Shown here: one piece after another, positions 25,677 through 37,669 of the stretch
How positions within the stretch are numbered: position 1 is the stretch's first letter
Layout: the number at the start of each line of letters is the position of its first letter
Origin: Lottia gigantea
Lineage: Eukaryota; Mollusca; Gastropoda; Lottiidae
NCBI RefSeq assembly: GCF_000327385.1
Contig: NW_008710892.1
Span: 709,577 to 773,576, forward strand
Length of the DNA: 64,000 nucleotides
Direction: 5' to 3'
The notes under the pieces: generated by a model
The model's input: only the letters and a program-made list of their open reading frames with translations
What the model was told of the DNA's origin: nothing
The model's database searches: none
Program-made: the position numbers and the translations under genes

Positions 25677-27096
25677 TCAGTGAACTTTCGCTCTTAAAGC
25701 TTTATTTTGTCTCTGTTTCAGTTCATTTTCTTCTCGCTGTATTCTTGTATCATACATTACTTGAGCTGTTTCCATTTCACCAACTAACTTCATGATGCGT
25801 TCCTGAAATACAAACGGAAATTTGAGATTTCATTTTTATTATTTATCACCAGCAGGATATTAGGATAAGCTCAAAATTTTACCCAAATACAGCCAAATCT
25901 AAGGCCTCAACAGAAAGGCCTATTTTGATTAGTATCAGACTTTTAAAAAGAAAATGAATTCTCCTACTTACAGCTGTTTTAATCCGTTCCTCTTTCCGTT
26001 CTTTTTGTCCAGCCGTCAGTGGTGTTGGGCGGCCATCTTAAAATGAAATAGAAATAAAATTAATTATGTAATATTATCACTGGAAGAATCACAATTAAAA
26101 TATCAAAACATTATTAACCATGTGGACTCCCTGAAACATTGTTTGCTGTGTGGACTCAATGAATGGGGTGCATCCAAATGCTACTAAAAATATTGTTAGC
26201 CATGTAGACTCTTTGAAAAGGATGCCTAGTTGACAAATATATTCCCTGTATGTGAACTCTCCAAAAAGGATTGCTGGTTGGAGTCCCCAAGTGGCATCAG
26301 GTGTTCAGAGAGGGTAAGCATGATCTGCCATGCTAGCCAAGGAATTTAGAGTAACGGGTATCAACTTTTGTATGAAGAACCTTACCAAGGTAGGTGAAGT
26401 CTGGTAAATCTGTCAGTGGACCATATCTTGTCTTATTCCCTGATTCACCTCGTCTGTAAATAGACAAAAAATTAAAATTGTATTATATGTTCGCAGCCTT
26501 CTCCTTATTGAGTTATTGAGACCTATGTGCCACAGCCAGGCTGTTCAGGTTAATAAATAAAGATCTCTCAACCGAGACAGTTGGAAGTACAAAAACAGTA
26601 GACTGTAGGCATGGTGAATGGTGTTGCCACCAGTCAACATAACCACAAACAGGTGTAGAAAAGTACGGTTCGGTTTCATTTCAGTCCACTGTGGCCAATT
26701 TGTAGATGTACGAATTAAAGCTAGGAACTTCTGTCTAATATCAATAATGAAGAACTCATCATTAATTCAACAGGACTGAATATTTGAATTGAAATAAACT
26801 TACTTGAGCCGTCTCTTTCTATTATCTGAGAAAATTATACTATATGCACCTTTAAAGTAAGGTCGGTTCTGTGTCTGTAAACAAGCCGCTGAAATCGAAT
26901 ATAGGATAAAATAAATGCAAGGGAAAGACGATAAAAATGACTATCAATCAAATTTCAAAACATATTTAACAACAATTAACCCACACGACCATTCTCATTC
27001 AGAAATTGATAATTTGGAATTAAATAATGGTCAGAAATTACCTTTACTCTGTAAAATGCTTCTCAAACTTGAAAAGCACCTTGCGTTGGAAGCCAT
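25677..27096 (-). CDS. MRPL52: Mitochondrial large ribosomal subunit protein mL52
   Basis: Five coding exons on the minus strand: 27042-27096, 26804-26888, 26386-26453, 25972-26036, 25677-25802 (399 nt, 132 aa; human 123). The family signature is clear in the middle: YGPLTDLPDFTYLDGRPTP, then GQKERKEERI, then a long charged helix (MKLVGEMETAQVMYDTRIQ...). The N-terminus (MASNARCFSSLRSILQSK) is basic and serine-rich with no acidic residue, as expected for a mitochondrial presequence. The protein is a small structural component of the mitoribosome large subunit. It is convergent with AARS1 and divergent from ANKS6. Intron 3 contains a degenerate repeat and a short dispersed element. Confidence 0.93.
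26110..26345. repeat. Degenerate short tandem repeat and dispersed element in MRPL52 intron
   Basis: Between about 26110 and 26288 a phrase like GCCATGTGGACTCCCTGAAA recurs four times with substitutions. At 26282-26345 a segment (GTGGCATCAGGTGTTCAGAG...GCATGATCTGCCATGCTAG) resembles one at 28767-28848 (GTAGCATTAGGTGTTTAAGA...ACATGCCCTACCGCACTAG), marking a dispersed repeat family of unknown type. Confidence 0.65.
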
Positions 27097-27934
27097 TTTG
27101 AATTTTACATAATTGGAGTTATTTCCCCTGGACCGTAAATTACCTCTATGCTTAAAACACTCAACTACAGTTGAATATCCTTTATTAAAGAGCTGTCACC
27201 TCTCTATGCCTATAGTCGATCTTGTCAGTGCTGACTTTTACAAACCCTTTTTTTTCGTCACCAGACAAATTTTGAATTAGAATTGAAATTTAGGATTAAA
27301 AAGTCACACGCAAAAAGGTTGTTTTTGAAATGATTAAGGCAAGCTTTCTTTTATGATTGAGGTGGGGATCGGGGGGTGGGGGGTTGTATGTAGGGGTCTG
27401 AAAGCTAATAGGCCTTTTGAAATTCAAATTGGCATAAAACTTATTTATATAAAAAAAACTAAAAAACTGGCCCCTATAATTTGAATTTTGTTCCTGAAAG
27501 TCAAAAAAGTGCGCGAAAAACTAACAGTCCAATAAAGTAGGATTAATTAGGAATTAAAATATTCTTCCTATATTTTGGATTAATTTGTTGAGCAAGTCAT
27601 CGAGTTCTGAGAGTGACAGGTAAATCTGTAATGCCAAAGTCTTCCGCTTTAATTTAAGGTTCCTGAAAATCATTGATTCTCGAAGACTTTAACCACTTAT
27701 CGCACCTGGTGACCGCGCGTCCATTAGCAGACGAGAATTATGGGTAATTTGTTTAACGGAATCCTGAAAATGGCTTCCGAGAAGTTCAAGAGTGTGACGG
27801 AGTTCCTGGAATTGGGTTAAAATGGAACCGTAATAATGGTTCAATGAAGTTTTTAGATTACAAATGGCACATGAAGTTGTGAACAATGTAATATGTGCGT
27901 GCGAAACGTGTGAGAGCGCTCAGAATTTAAAGCT
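27097..27934. promoter_or_regulatory. Divergent intergenic region of MRPL52 and ANKS6
   Basis: The 838 bp between the two divergent start codons should contain both promoters. No TATA box, repeat unit or coding exon stands out. A G-rich stretch lies near 27360-27385. Confidence 0.4.
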
Positions 27935-30900
27935 ATGGACAGAATTCGACAATTATTTCGATATTGTGAAATAGGTGATAGTGAATCAGTGAAAGCTATC
28001 TTAGATCAGGGACTGGATATTGACAGTGTTGATGACGATGATAATACGTCATTGCATGTGTCGTCTGCTAATGGCAGTGAGGGGGTGGTGAGGCTGTTGA
28101 TTATGAGAGGGGCTGCCCTCGATAAACTAAACCTGATGGGGTGGACTCCCTTAATGCAGGCAAGTCGTCATGGACATGTTGGCGTTGTTTCGTTGCTGTT
28201 GCAGCATCAGGCAGATGTCAATATTCAAAATCGTTATGGCTCCAATGCATTGACGCTCGCTAGTCGCGGAGGTCATATTCAAACTTCGTTAAAACTTCTT
28301 GACGCTGGCGCTGAATTAACGGTTGGTAATGTCAACGGTTGTGAATTTAACCCGTTAATGACTGCAGCTCTTCATGGACACGATGCAATCGTACGATTAC
28401 TCATTGGAAAAGGCTGTGATGTGAATTTAAGCACTCCGTCCACAGGGATCACCCCTTTAATGCTCAGTGCTCTGAATGGTCACATGACTACTGCTCAGAT
28501 TTTAATCGAAAAGGGAGGTGACCCTAACATAACTAACGTGTCCGAAAGAACTGCTCTGGAAATTGCGAAAGTTCGAGGGAAACGTGAAGTTCGAGGATAT
28601 TTGGACAGAAAAACAACGAACAAACCCACAGTGTGTAAGTGGTTTTAATATTTGTTTTAACATCAAGGGGGCATAATTCTTATATGGAAATATTATTTTC
28701 TCCTGCAATATGTCAGAATTTCTTACGCAATGTTTCAAAGACAGAAGTCTTACAATTCATATCTCAGCCGCTTCTGAGCTGATAGACCCAAATACAAAGT
28801 AGCATTAGGTGTTTAAGAAGGGTGAACATGCCCTACCGCACTAGCACTATTTTTTCACAAGCAGTAGAGCTCACTTTAAAGTCGGTGATATGGTTTCTAG
28901 AGTTAATTTATGTTTTATTGTTGAATATATTTTTTGTAGCACCAGATGAAGTCAAGCCTGATATTATAGAAGCTGCTAAAAATGGTGAGTCGAAAACTTT
29001 GGTCTTTCAGAGAATTTGATTTTGGATAAAAGAATAGCAAAGTCTTTGCACTGCGGAATATTCTCGTTGTCAATAGTGGCAACACCAGCCTCCCCTGATT
29101 GGCAGTACATATAGGGGGCAGACTGACTCAAAAAAAACTGTTGAGGTTGAATTCAAATTGCGGCAGCCACTAGTTGTCAACTTCTTGCCCCCATAAAATG
29201 AGTTTGCTCAAGTCCAATTTTGGAAGGTTAACCCCTTTTTCAAATAAATCTGCCCTGATGAGGATTGTTTGTCAGCAACACATGTCAGCAGCATGAGATG
29301 AAATCTAGCAAATTTTCCCCAAAAAAGCATCTGCTGGAGGCTCATTTCCTTTTCACTAAAACATATTCAGCATTTTTTCGTTCCAAATTCCATCTATCTA
29401 TTCCAGGTGATTTACACAGGGTGGTGGAAATATTAAATACAGACATTAACCAGAAGGACGCCAGTTCACCACAAGATGGTGCCACTCCTCTGATGTTTGC
29501 GGCCATGACAGGGCGACTGGATATGGCGGAGTTGTTATTATCGTACGGTTGTGATATCAATAAACAGGATTCCGTCAGTGGGTGGACTGCTTTAATGCAG
29601 GCTACATATCATGGGTGAGGTCCTTTAAATAGCTGCAAAGAGATAGAGACTTCACCATTCCTTGCCCAGTGGGGCACCTTCTACACCTTATTGAGTGGTT
29701 GAAGATGAGTTTAAGGTGCAAAACCAGAGAAATATGGTCACGAAAGTTTGATTAGCTGATTATAACTTTGTAAATGACTCTAGAAGGATCTTTTCAGTTC
29801 ACTGCCTGTAATACACAGAGCCTTGGTGTTTTGTTCAATCCGAAAAAGAACGACTTTGTCCAAAATTCTCACATTTTTTCATGTCAGCCCTTTCATTCAA
29901 CATGCTACATCATCAGCAAGGATTCTGTCTAATTCTTTCAGTCTCATTATATTTCAGTAAAAAGAATGTAGCTATGTATTTATTAAGTAAAGATGCTGAT
30001 GTCAATATTCATGCTAAAAATGGTTGTACTGCCTTCGATATGGCCTCTCTTATTGGTAAGACCCTCTATTTATAAACCCCCTCCCTCTAACCCACTTAAA
30101 CAGAAAGAGTAGTGCTTATAATTTGCTCACCAAGGTCTGTCCATATTTGCTGTCACTGATTACAGCTCTCCTCTTACACAAAGGAAAGACAAAGTTTTGA
30201 ACACAATCTGATTGATGTGTGATACAAAATACTTAAATAACACTTTGTGGACATCCAGAAAGAGTTTTTAAGAATCCCTGAAGTTCTGAAAATTTTTTGT
30301 TATCTTATAAATTTGAAAATTCATTCAACACGAGTGTGTTTTGTTCTCAATAATGATATTTATATTTCAGATGATGTAGATACTGAACTGGTTCGTCTCC
30401 TGGCAGCTAAAGCTATGCAGATAAATCGAGTTGATAAAACCAGGAAAACATACGTTAGGCCTCCAGGGAGCTCCAATGTCTTCATAGCCACTGATTATGT
30501 GTTAGTAGTTTTTCATTCAGAAAACTCAGAAAAACTGAATTTCTTTTATTTATTAAAGACATTAAAGGCATACTACCACTTAGGATGACCAAGAATATTG
30601 ATTTTCGGTCATTTTAGTTACCCTGTCTGTCAAGTCTGGCAAATAAAGCAAAATCAACAGCCCTGACTTTCAGCCAGTCAAGAAATTTGTTGCTTTATGA
30701 TTTTAATTTTTTAACTGAATTCTCTTTCAGGTTTGAAGATCCTCCACAAACAGGTTTAAAGGGCTGGTGGAATCGAATGTCTAATAGATTTCGAAATTTA
30801 AAACTTGGTCGAACATTGAGTAACTCTAAATTATCTCCCTTACCATTATCAACGTCTGTTTCTGTTCAGGATTTATCAACAACTTCCACTCTTCCTAAAC

Positions 30901-33900
30901 AAAAGGTAACAAGAAATATTTTAACAATTTATTTTTATAAAAAGCCGAGAACTAATGATTCGAACCCCAAAACGAAAGCAGAAATCATATCATATATGTA
31001 ATATTATTTAATATTATTTAGTTTATTTGTTTATTTTTTATACTGTAAGTCCCCCATCAGGTTATATCAATTTTCCATAAATTGCAAGTACAGAATAAAA
31101 CCCAGATTCCATGTCGAGAGACACACCATTAAAATGATAATGAACTTCTTTGTATTTACATTTTATATTCCATATTTTGTAGATACCAATGACACCTCAG
31201 ACAGCACGAGTTGAAAATAAACGCAGACGTCAAGATAAAATAAATATCACGAGCTACGAAGATTTACTTAGTGAAACTATGAAAACACACATCATGTATA
31301 CATTGGTATGTATTGATAAGATTTAAACTAGATTTTAAGAAATACAGTAATCTGATTGGTTAATAAAATTGACCAATCAGATGACTAGAAAACATCTTAA
31401 TTTAAGTTTTAAACAACTGAGTCTCACGTTGATTTCATCAAATTCTAAGGCAATTTTTAATGAATTTAAAATCAGACGTTAAAAATGTAGACTACTGCTG
31501 TGAAAATTTCCAAAGCAGCATCCCTTGTTTACGACAATTTAAAATTTGTTTTGAATTCTTTTGTTAATTAAGTTGGTGACAATTTAAAATGTTTAACGCT
31601 GATTTGAATTTTTTTAAATTTCAGAATATCAACCCAGCACATTCCAAGATACCAAGTGAAACGTTAAAACCAGTTATCCCCCCTTTTTTACCGCCTCCAT
31701 CATTTTCGATTGATTCGTCAGAATACTCGCGACGTAATGATCAATGGCAGTCTCCCAAATCTACTGATAATACTCAACCTATGGTAATGACATTCAGAAA
31801 TTCTTTGCTCAGGGGCTAGAAAAATCTGGAATTGGAGACCTTTCATCTAAATATATCTCAAATCCACAAAGTTAAGAGCGACAACATTATAAAGTTTTTT
31901 GTAACAAATTACTGTATTTGGGGTTGAATTTCTGTTTTTGTGTTCTTGAGGAAAGGCAGGATTTTTAAGAGTCTTTTTTCGTTGAAACAATTGAACTATT
32001 TTCCTTTTCTAGACTCCAGCCAGAAGACCGTTTTACCCGGCCAGATTTGTGGGAGAGCGAAGTACAGGTAACCATGGCAACACTAATAGTACTACTACTA
32101 ACACTAGTCCGATGTCATCAGGTGGCGCTAGTAGTATACCTGGTGTTAACAAACCGTCCAATAATAACTCTACTAATGGTAACACTGTCGTCATAACCAA
32201 AGGTAGCTTGATTTTTTTTCTCAGTTCAGGCCATTTTTTATATTAATGTAGTTCCAAAAGTATATTCTTACTAAGGGTAAAACCAAAGGTACTTCCCTTT
32301 TTGTATTTTGTTAGTCATAGCATGTTAAGCAGGCTTGATATGCACAGACATCTGAAATGAGCCCAATTGTAAACTATATATACATATAGTCTCTAAATGA
32401 CATTTAGAAGTAGATAGAACATTAAATAAATCAGAAAACTATTATGGATATACGATACATGGAGAAATTAAAGAAAGGAGTAGTATATCTATAATAGTGT
32501 TCTTATTTATTTTATATATACTTATTTTTGCATTCTAATAGTTTTTTATATTCAAGTTTAGATCAAAGAGTATGCACTTAAAAATTTAATTAATTAAAAT
32601 AATTATTAACTGATACTAATTCTAATAAAATTATTAAACCAAAACATTAGTTCTAACCCTTAACCAAAATCAAAATTAAAATTACATGTGGCTGCGCCAG
32701 CTTCATTTCTGGGGGAGCCATAGCCCTTTCTGTCCCCCTATAGAATTCCCACCAAATTAGTCTAAGACTATCTTTGGCTATTGTACTGTATATTTACTTT
32801 ATACTAGTCTTCATATCTCAACTGTTTACACGTCAATTTCAAGGATTTATGACGAATTTACCCCCCGAGTCACCAGTTCTGTTATATTTCAGATTACCAG
32901 CCGAGTCCAATGTACAGTCCAAACCCTCAGCTGCCGTCCACTCCGGGTGCCATACGATACATGCAACACTCTACTCCCTCCAGACTTTTCCATCCCAGGT
33001 AAGAACTTAGTCTGATGCCATGAAGTTCCTTTCAACTCCAAGGAGGAGGCGCCGTATATGAGGTTGTCCATACTTCTAACCTAATTATGAGAGTTGGCTT
33101 TTATTGTCTACACCTTGCCTGAAAAACTTGCCTTTGGGGCTGCAAAAAACTGCCCCACCCCCCTCCTTGGCTCAGCTACTGTTCAGAGAGTCCACATAGC
33201 TAATATTTTTTAATTGGTATTTTATTTTAGAAGAAAACCGACAGTGGTACCTGCTGGTTTTAAGAACACCTCGACAACGACCTCTCCTAACAGTTCAACT
33301 AGTGGCAGTTCCTCGATAACGCCCCAACAGCAAAACTCTCGTAAAAAATCATCCTCTTCTAAAGATAGTACAACTTCTACATTAACCCCTTCAGCTTCAC
33401 CTACTCCTGGCAAGGTAAGGGGTTAATTGCTTCATTTAATCAATATGTAAGGTGATAAGGGTGAAAGAGGTCACAGGGCCATCTCTAAGAAGCATTGGTC
33501 ATGCAGAAGACAAGGTATGGGTTAATTGCCCTAGTGGTAGCCTTGTTGAAGTTTATAAGGATAGTTTCTGAATATTTGAATCAATGACAATGTAACAAGT
33601 ATTTGATCTTGTAGATGAACGAAGATATATCAACGGCTTTAGAAGCTTTAAAAGAAAATGACTCAGGAGATGGTAAGAAAAACAAAACATTAGAGATATC
33701 AGTAGGGTGAAAAAAAAACACAACTGAGAGTTCGAAATACTCGCTAATGATTTAACCATTATATTAGCAGACGTCATCAAACATTTAGTTTTAGTGGAAT
33801 TGCAGGAACGACAGACATCTGAGTGAAAATTGGAATGGTGCAAATTGATGTTATCAGTGTCCCTGATACACATAAACACAATATCTAAGCAGCTTTTGAT

Positions 33901-35127
33901 TAGTGACGTCATTAAACACATAGTTTTAGTGGAATTGCAGGAACCACAGACATATGATTTAAAATTGGAATGGTGCAAATTGATGTGTCCACGATACACA
34001 TAAACTGTTTAGAAAACCTTTACAGTCTCTTTAATTACTCCATTGTCTTTTCAGTGGAATTATCAGGAATATTGAAGAAGCTATCATTAGAACAATACCA
34101 ACCAATATTTGAACAAGAGGAAGTAGACATGGAAGCGTTTTTAACGTTGACTGAAACTGACCTAGAAGAACTGGGAATTTCTCAAACTAACTCACGGAAA
34201 CAAATACTCACTGCTATAACAGAGCTGAATACTGGCAAGGTAGGAAGATGTCACTATCTTCAGAATACACTCCAGTATTCCATACAACCCTGACTTGCTC
34301 ACTATTTAGAAACATCCAGAACAACTTCTGGATAAATATTACAACTATGTTTCTTGCATCTTGGCTGATTTGTTTGGTCAGGCATAAATTGATCTGGTTG
34401 TATCTCATGATGTTGACCTAGGTAGTAGTGGTGGGTGTCGCGTGAAGCAGACCATGTTTACTCTTTTCATAATACCAGATGGTAGTGTTCTCTGTGCAAT
34501 GATTATGGTGGAAATGGTGACCCTAGTGAAAATGTCAACAAATGAATCCAGCCTCAGCAATCATATATATTTTAAAATGTTCAGTAGGATGTCTGTCTTG
34601 AAACGTCCCCAAATTGTAACGCTGGTGCTCTCTCATTTTCCAGGGAAAAGAACGTCAACAATTTCACGATACCATGACCTCATTTCAATCAACTTTAAAA
34701 TCTAAGATACCTCCAACAGGTAAGATCAGTCTCAGGCTGTATTGACCACACATGGAGAGTTTCTTCAAGTGAAGTGTTTTATTATTATTCGACACTAAAA
34801 CATTTTCTCCAAGCTAGCCTCACCAGCGTATTTCTCATGACCATTTTTAGAAACAAACATCAGACCTTCATATTCAGCAAGCAAGTATCATTTTGTCTAA
34901 GACTGGTAGCCTGACAAATAAAAAGATTTGTATAAGTAGGAATTAGAGAAAAAACAAACTTTGTTTTCTGCTTGTAGACCAGTTCTTATTTTGGCGTTCT
35001 CCTCAAGCCTGATGTATTAAAATAACCTTTAACTATTTCAGGTAGTGAAAATCCAGACCTAACCAACTGGGCGATACAGGAAGATAATGATCCTCATATA
35101 CCCAGCGCCAAGTCTCGCTCTTCATAA
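27935..35127 (+). CDS. ANKS6: Ankyrin repeat and SAM domain protein 6
   Basis: Fifteen coding exons: 27935-28634, 28940-28984, 29407-29614, 29958-30055, 30371-30500, 30731-30905, 31183-31305, 31625-31783, 32013-32202, 32893-32998, 33231-33414, 33615-33672, 34055-34239, 34644-34719, 35042-35127 (2523 nt, 840 aa; human 871). The first about 440 residues are ankyrin repeats ([20 protein letters not shown] and similar). The conserved block [20 protein letters not shown] and an [10 protein letters not shown] segment follow. A long Ser/Thr/Asn-rich linker leads to a C-terminal SAM domain at about 726-787 ([20 protein letters not shown]...), all in the ANKS6 order. In vertebrates ANKS6 sits in the inversin compartment of cilia and activates NEK8; a ciliary role here is inferred. 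Exon 5 uses a GTTAGT donor (phase-supported). The acceptor of exon 13 abuts a dispersed repeat. Confidence 0.96.
31318..31412. repeat. Palindromic element in ANKS6 intron 7
   Basis: Two inverted arms of about 38 bp flank an 11-bp loop. The central arms, ATCTGATTGGT and ACCAATCAGAT, are perfect and the outer parts are imperfect. It looks like a tiny foldback (MITE-like) element; no target-site duplication could be fixed with confidence. Confidence 0.7.
33768..34036. mobile_element. Two tandem copies of dispersed repeat family A in ANKS6 intron 12
   Basis: Copies at about 33768-33894 and 33901-34036 share GACGTCAT, TTTTAGTGGAATTGCAGGAA, GGAATGGTGCAAATTGATGT and GATACACATAAA in order. Further members lie at 35692-35836, 44736-44862 and 45535-45619. 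The family has no visible coding capacity. The second copy ends only about 18 bp before the exon 13 acceptor, and its CTTTACAGTCTCTTTAAT end forms part of the pyrimidine-rich tract. Confidence 0.8.
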
Positions 35128-37023
35128 CAACACCGTATATCATGACATAACCGAACAGATTTACTGCTCTACTGAGACAACAGTGCCAACATTTCTCAAA
35201 ATTTCTGTTTTCCTACACTAAATTTCAAAAGAAAGAAGGATAACTACTTTGCATTGATCTTTATGGGAATTTCCATACCCATTTACAGCGTGGTCTTTTG
35301 GAATAATGGGGAAAGATGACGTATTCAGTACCCATTTACAGCTGGGTCGACTTGAATAATGAGAAAAAGATGACTTATTCAGTACCCATGGGTCGACTGA
35401 AATAATGCATCCTACTTTTCTGCTGTGGGTTGGGCTTTTGTAGAGGGGAAAATGACACACAGTGCGCTATATTCAAATCTGTGGAGTCATGCACCACTGC
35501 CTTATTTTGCTTCCTAAAGTTGATGTACACATGCAAAATAAGATGGAAATACTGACAATGTGAGATGTAAAGATAAAATTCTTGTAAATACTGTACATAG
35601 TTTTCACCAATGGATGTTGAAGGGATTGTACAGGGGTTTTCTTAACTTTTTATGATGTCACAATCGCAAATGTCCTTATAGACCTCTGTGATAGTGACGT
35701 CATGAAATGCTTTCTTGCTGTGGAATTTTAAGAGCCACAGTCTGAAAATGATAATGATGCAAATTGATGCTACCAGTGTCCCCGATACACATAAAAAATT
35801 TAGAAAACCTCTTTAACAATCTCTTTAAAAAAGTTAACACTTCATGGAAAATACTGCTGCTAAAAAATACGTAGCGCGAGTGATAGGAAATTTTAGTACA
35901 TACACAATGAGGATGCATGTTGTATATTTTTGAGAGCTACTACACCATCCTTATATTTATACCTGATTCACTTTCTGCTAAACTATTACATTGCTATAGG
36001 CTATTTCAAATAGGTATCGTTACTGTACTTCTCGATTGTGGTATAGATCTTTACAGTAATAAGGAGAAACTTCACAATCTCAAGCTATTACTAACTGCAT
36101 ATTATACCTTGACTGAAGTAATCACTTTTGTTACGGTATATCACAGAAGTTTGTAAATGCAGCAATTTGATTGTATGCTAGTGAGAAAGGTGGCTATTGC
36201 AATCAGATATTAGAGGCATTGTGGAGATTGTCAGGAGGGGGTCATAATATAGTTCTGATGTAAAATTGGTGCGATAAAAACTGACAAAAAGTCATGTTCC
36301 TGTAGCAAACGTTGCTAAAGGAATATGACAAAAACACTGCTGATCTGCCTGTACAGTTTTTAATTCATTATAAGGTATACCTCAATTGTACATGTTGTTG
36401 ATTTGTAATATACTAGAATATAAGTAGAGGAATATAATATATTGTTATTTAGTTTTGTTTCTTTCCTTCAGCGATCGGTCATGCAGGAATGATCAGCTGA
36501 TGTAAATGCCCTGAGTATCTTGAGAGAGACAACTATCATCATATATCAGGGAGATTTTATCAAGATATCCCAGTTTTTAACCACTTTAGAGTGTAATTTG
36601 AGCCACCTAGGCTTACTGGGCTGACCATATTCAGAAAGGAAAAGCCAGATGCCCACTGTCCTGGGAAAGAGCAGGGGAGGAGCTAAAGGGGTCAGCGGCC
36701 CCCCGTTCGCAAACCTCGAAAGCAAGTTTTTCGGGAAAAATCTCATAACTAGGTTAGAAATTGGGGCAATCTCAGATATTTCGTCTCCGTCCGGACGTAA
36801 ACCTGGCACGGCAACTCACTGGGAAAGAGTACATTCAACATAAACAATTTATTTGAAAAATTCACATGACAATACTTATGTCTAAAATGTTCTAAAATAC
36901 TTTTGCACAGTGATGAATTGATGATCTATGGAATAACTTCATCCATTAAAAATATCCATTACAGACTAAATTAATGTCCTTAAAAATTGTCTTTAGGCTT
37001 GATACTTTAAACCTATAGCTGTT
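35128..37023. other. ANKS6 3' UTR and intergenic DNA with repeats
   Basis: No coding exon recognised. A 53-bp direct repeat (about 2.5 copies; TACCCATTTACAGC...GATGACxTATTCAG) lies at 35276-35412. A family A repeat lies at 35692-35836. A segment at about 36125-36240 resembles the inverted-repeat element at 55.0-55.5 kb. A family B repeat lies at 36663-36812. NOP10 converges from the other side. Confidence 0.6.
36663..36812 (+). mobile_element. Dispersed repeat family B, copy 1
   Basis: It shares TTACGTCC...GGGG, AAATATCTGAG and AACCTAGTTATGAGATTTTT (read on the minus strand) with 47422-47507, where the element is in opposite orientation. Short open frames through it have no recognisable domain. 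The type is unknown; it is probably a non-autonomous element. Confidence 0.7.
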
Positions 37024-37669
37024 CTACATGACTGGAGTAGGTTGTTGAGTTAGTAAAATACCAAAACGTTTTTTAATCGTCACTCTGTGGCGTGAGAATT
37101 TATCTTCCGGTGAAAATTTAGCAGGATGTGCAGACACAGTTGGTTTCCCATTTGGATCAGTATCCTGTAATGTTAAAGAGATTTTAGTAAGTATGAGCTG
37201 CATTCAATGGTGTTTTTGAGAATTGTTCGGTTGGGGGCTGGGGGAATGGGCCAAGTAAGAGTCTCAGAATTGTCAACAGAGGGTCTCACGACATCTACAA
37301 TGAGGTAAGAATTGAACATTGGCCCCACAAGGCATGTTTTTTTCAGTCATAATTGATCGGCATGAGTATTCCCCTCTTTCTCATGTAGCGATTACTAATT
37401 CAAACAAATTGCCACATTTTAGGCCAACCAACTTAATCAGCACACAGGCTATAATGAGCGATGAACAAGCAAAACATCGGAGGCTATTGACCCCAGTGAG
37501 ATTCGCACTACAGTCAGTGCCGTGTAGGCTATGGCGGATATCCATTTTTTCTGCCATGTAACTTTCCAAGACAATATTTCGCCAAAGCAATCAATCCAAT
37601 ATATTCTTATAATACCTTCATAGTGTAGACACGATCACCATTTTCATTCAAATAATATTTCAGATACAT
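37024..37669 (-). CDS. NOP10: H/ACA ribonucleoprotein subunit 3
   Basis: Two coding exons on the minus strand, 37616-37669 and 37024-37164, give 64 residues, exactly the human length. The protein begins [18 protein letters not shown]. It continues with [36 protein letters not shown], which follows human NOP10 almost residue for residue. NOP10 bridges dyskerin (CBF5) and the guide RNA in H/ACA snoRNPs, which pseudouridylate rRNA, and it is also part of telomerase RNPs in animals. As in other eukaryotic NOP10 the archaeal zinc cysteines are absent. Both exons are too short to stand out as open frames. Confidence 0.95.

Noticed and set aside
36649-36843. Short frames around 36.6-36.8 kb on both strands
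   Set aside because: They lie in dispersed repeat family B, which recurs at 47.4 kb without frame conservation.
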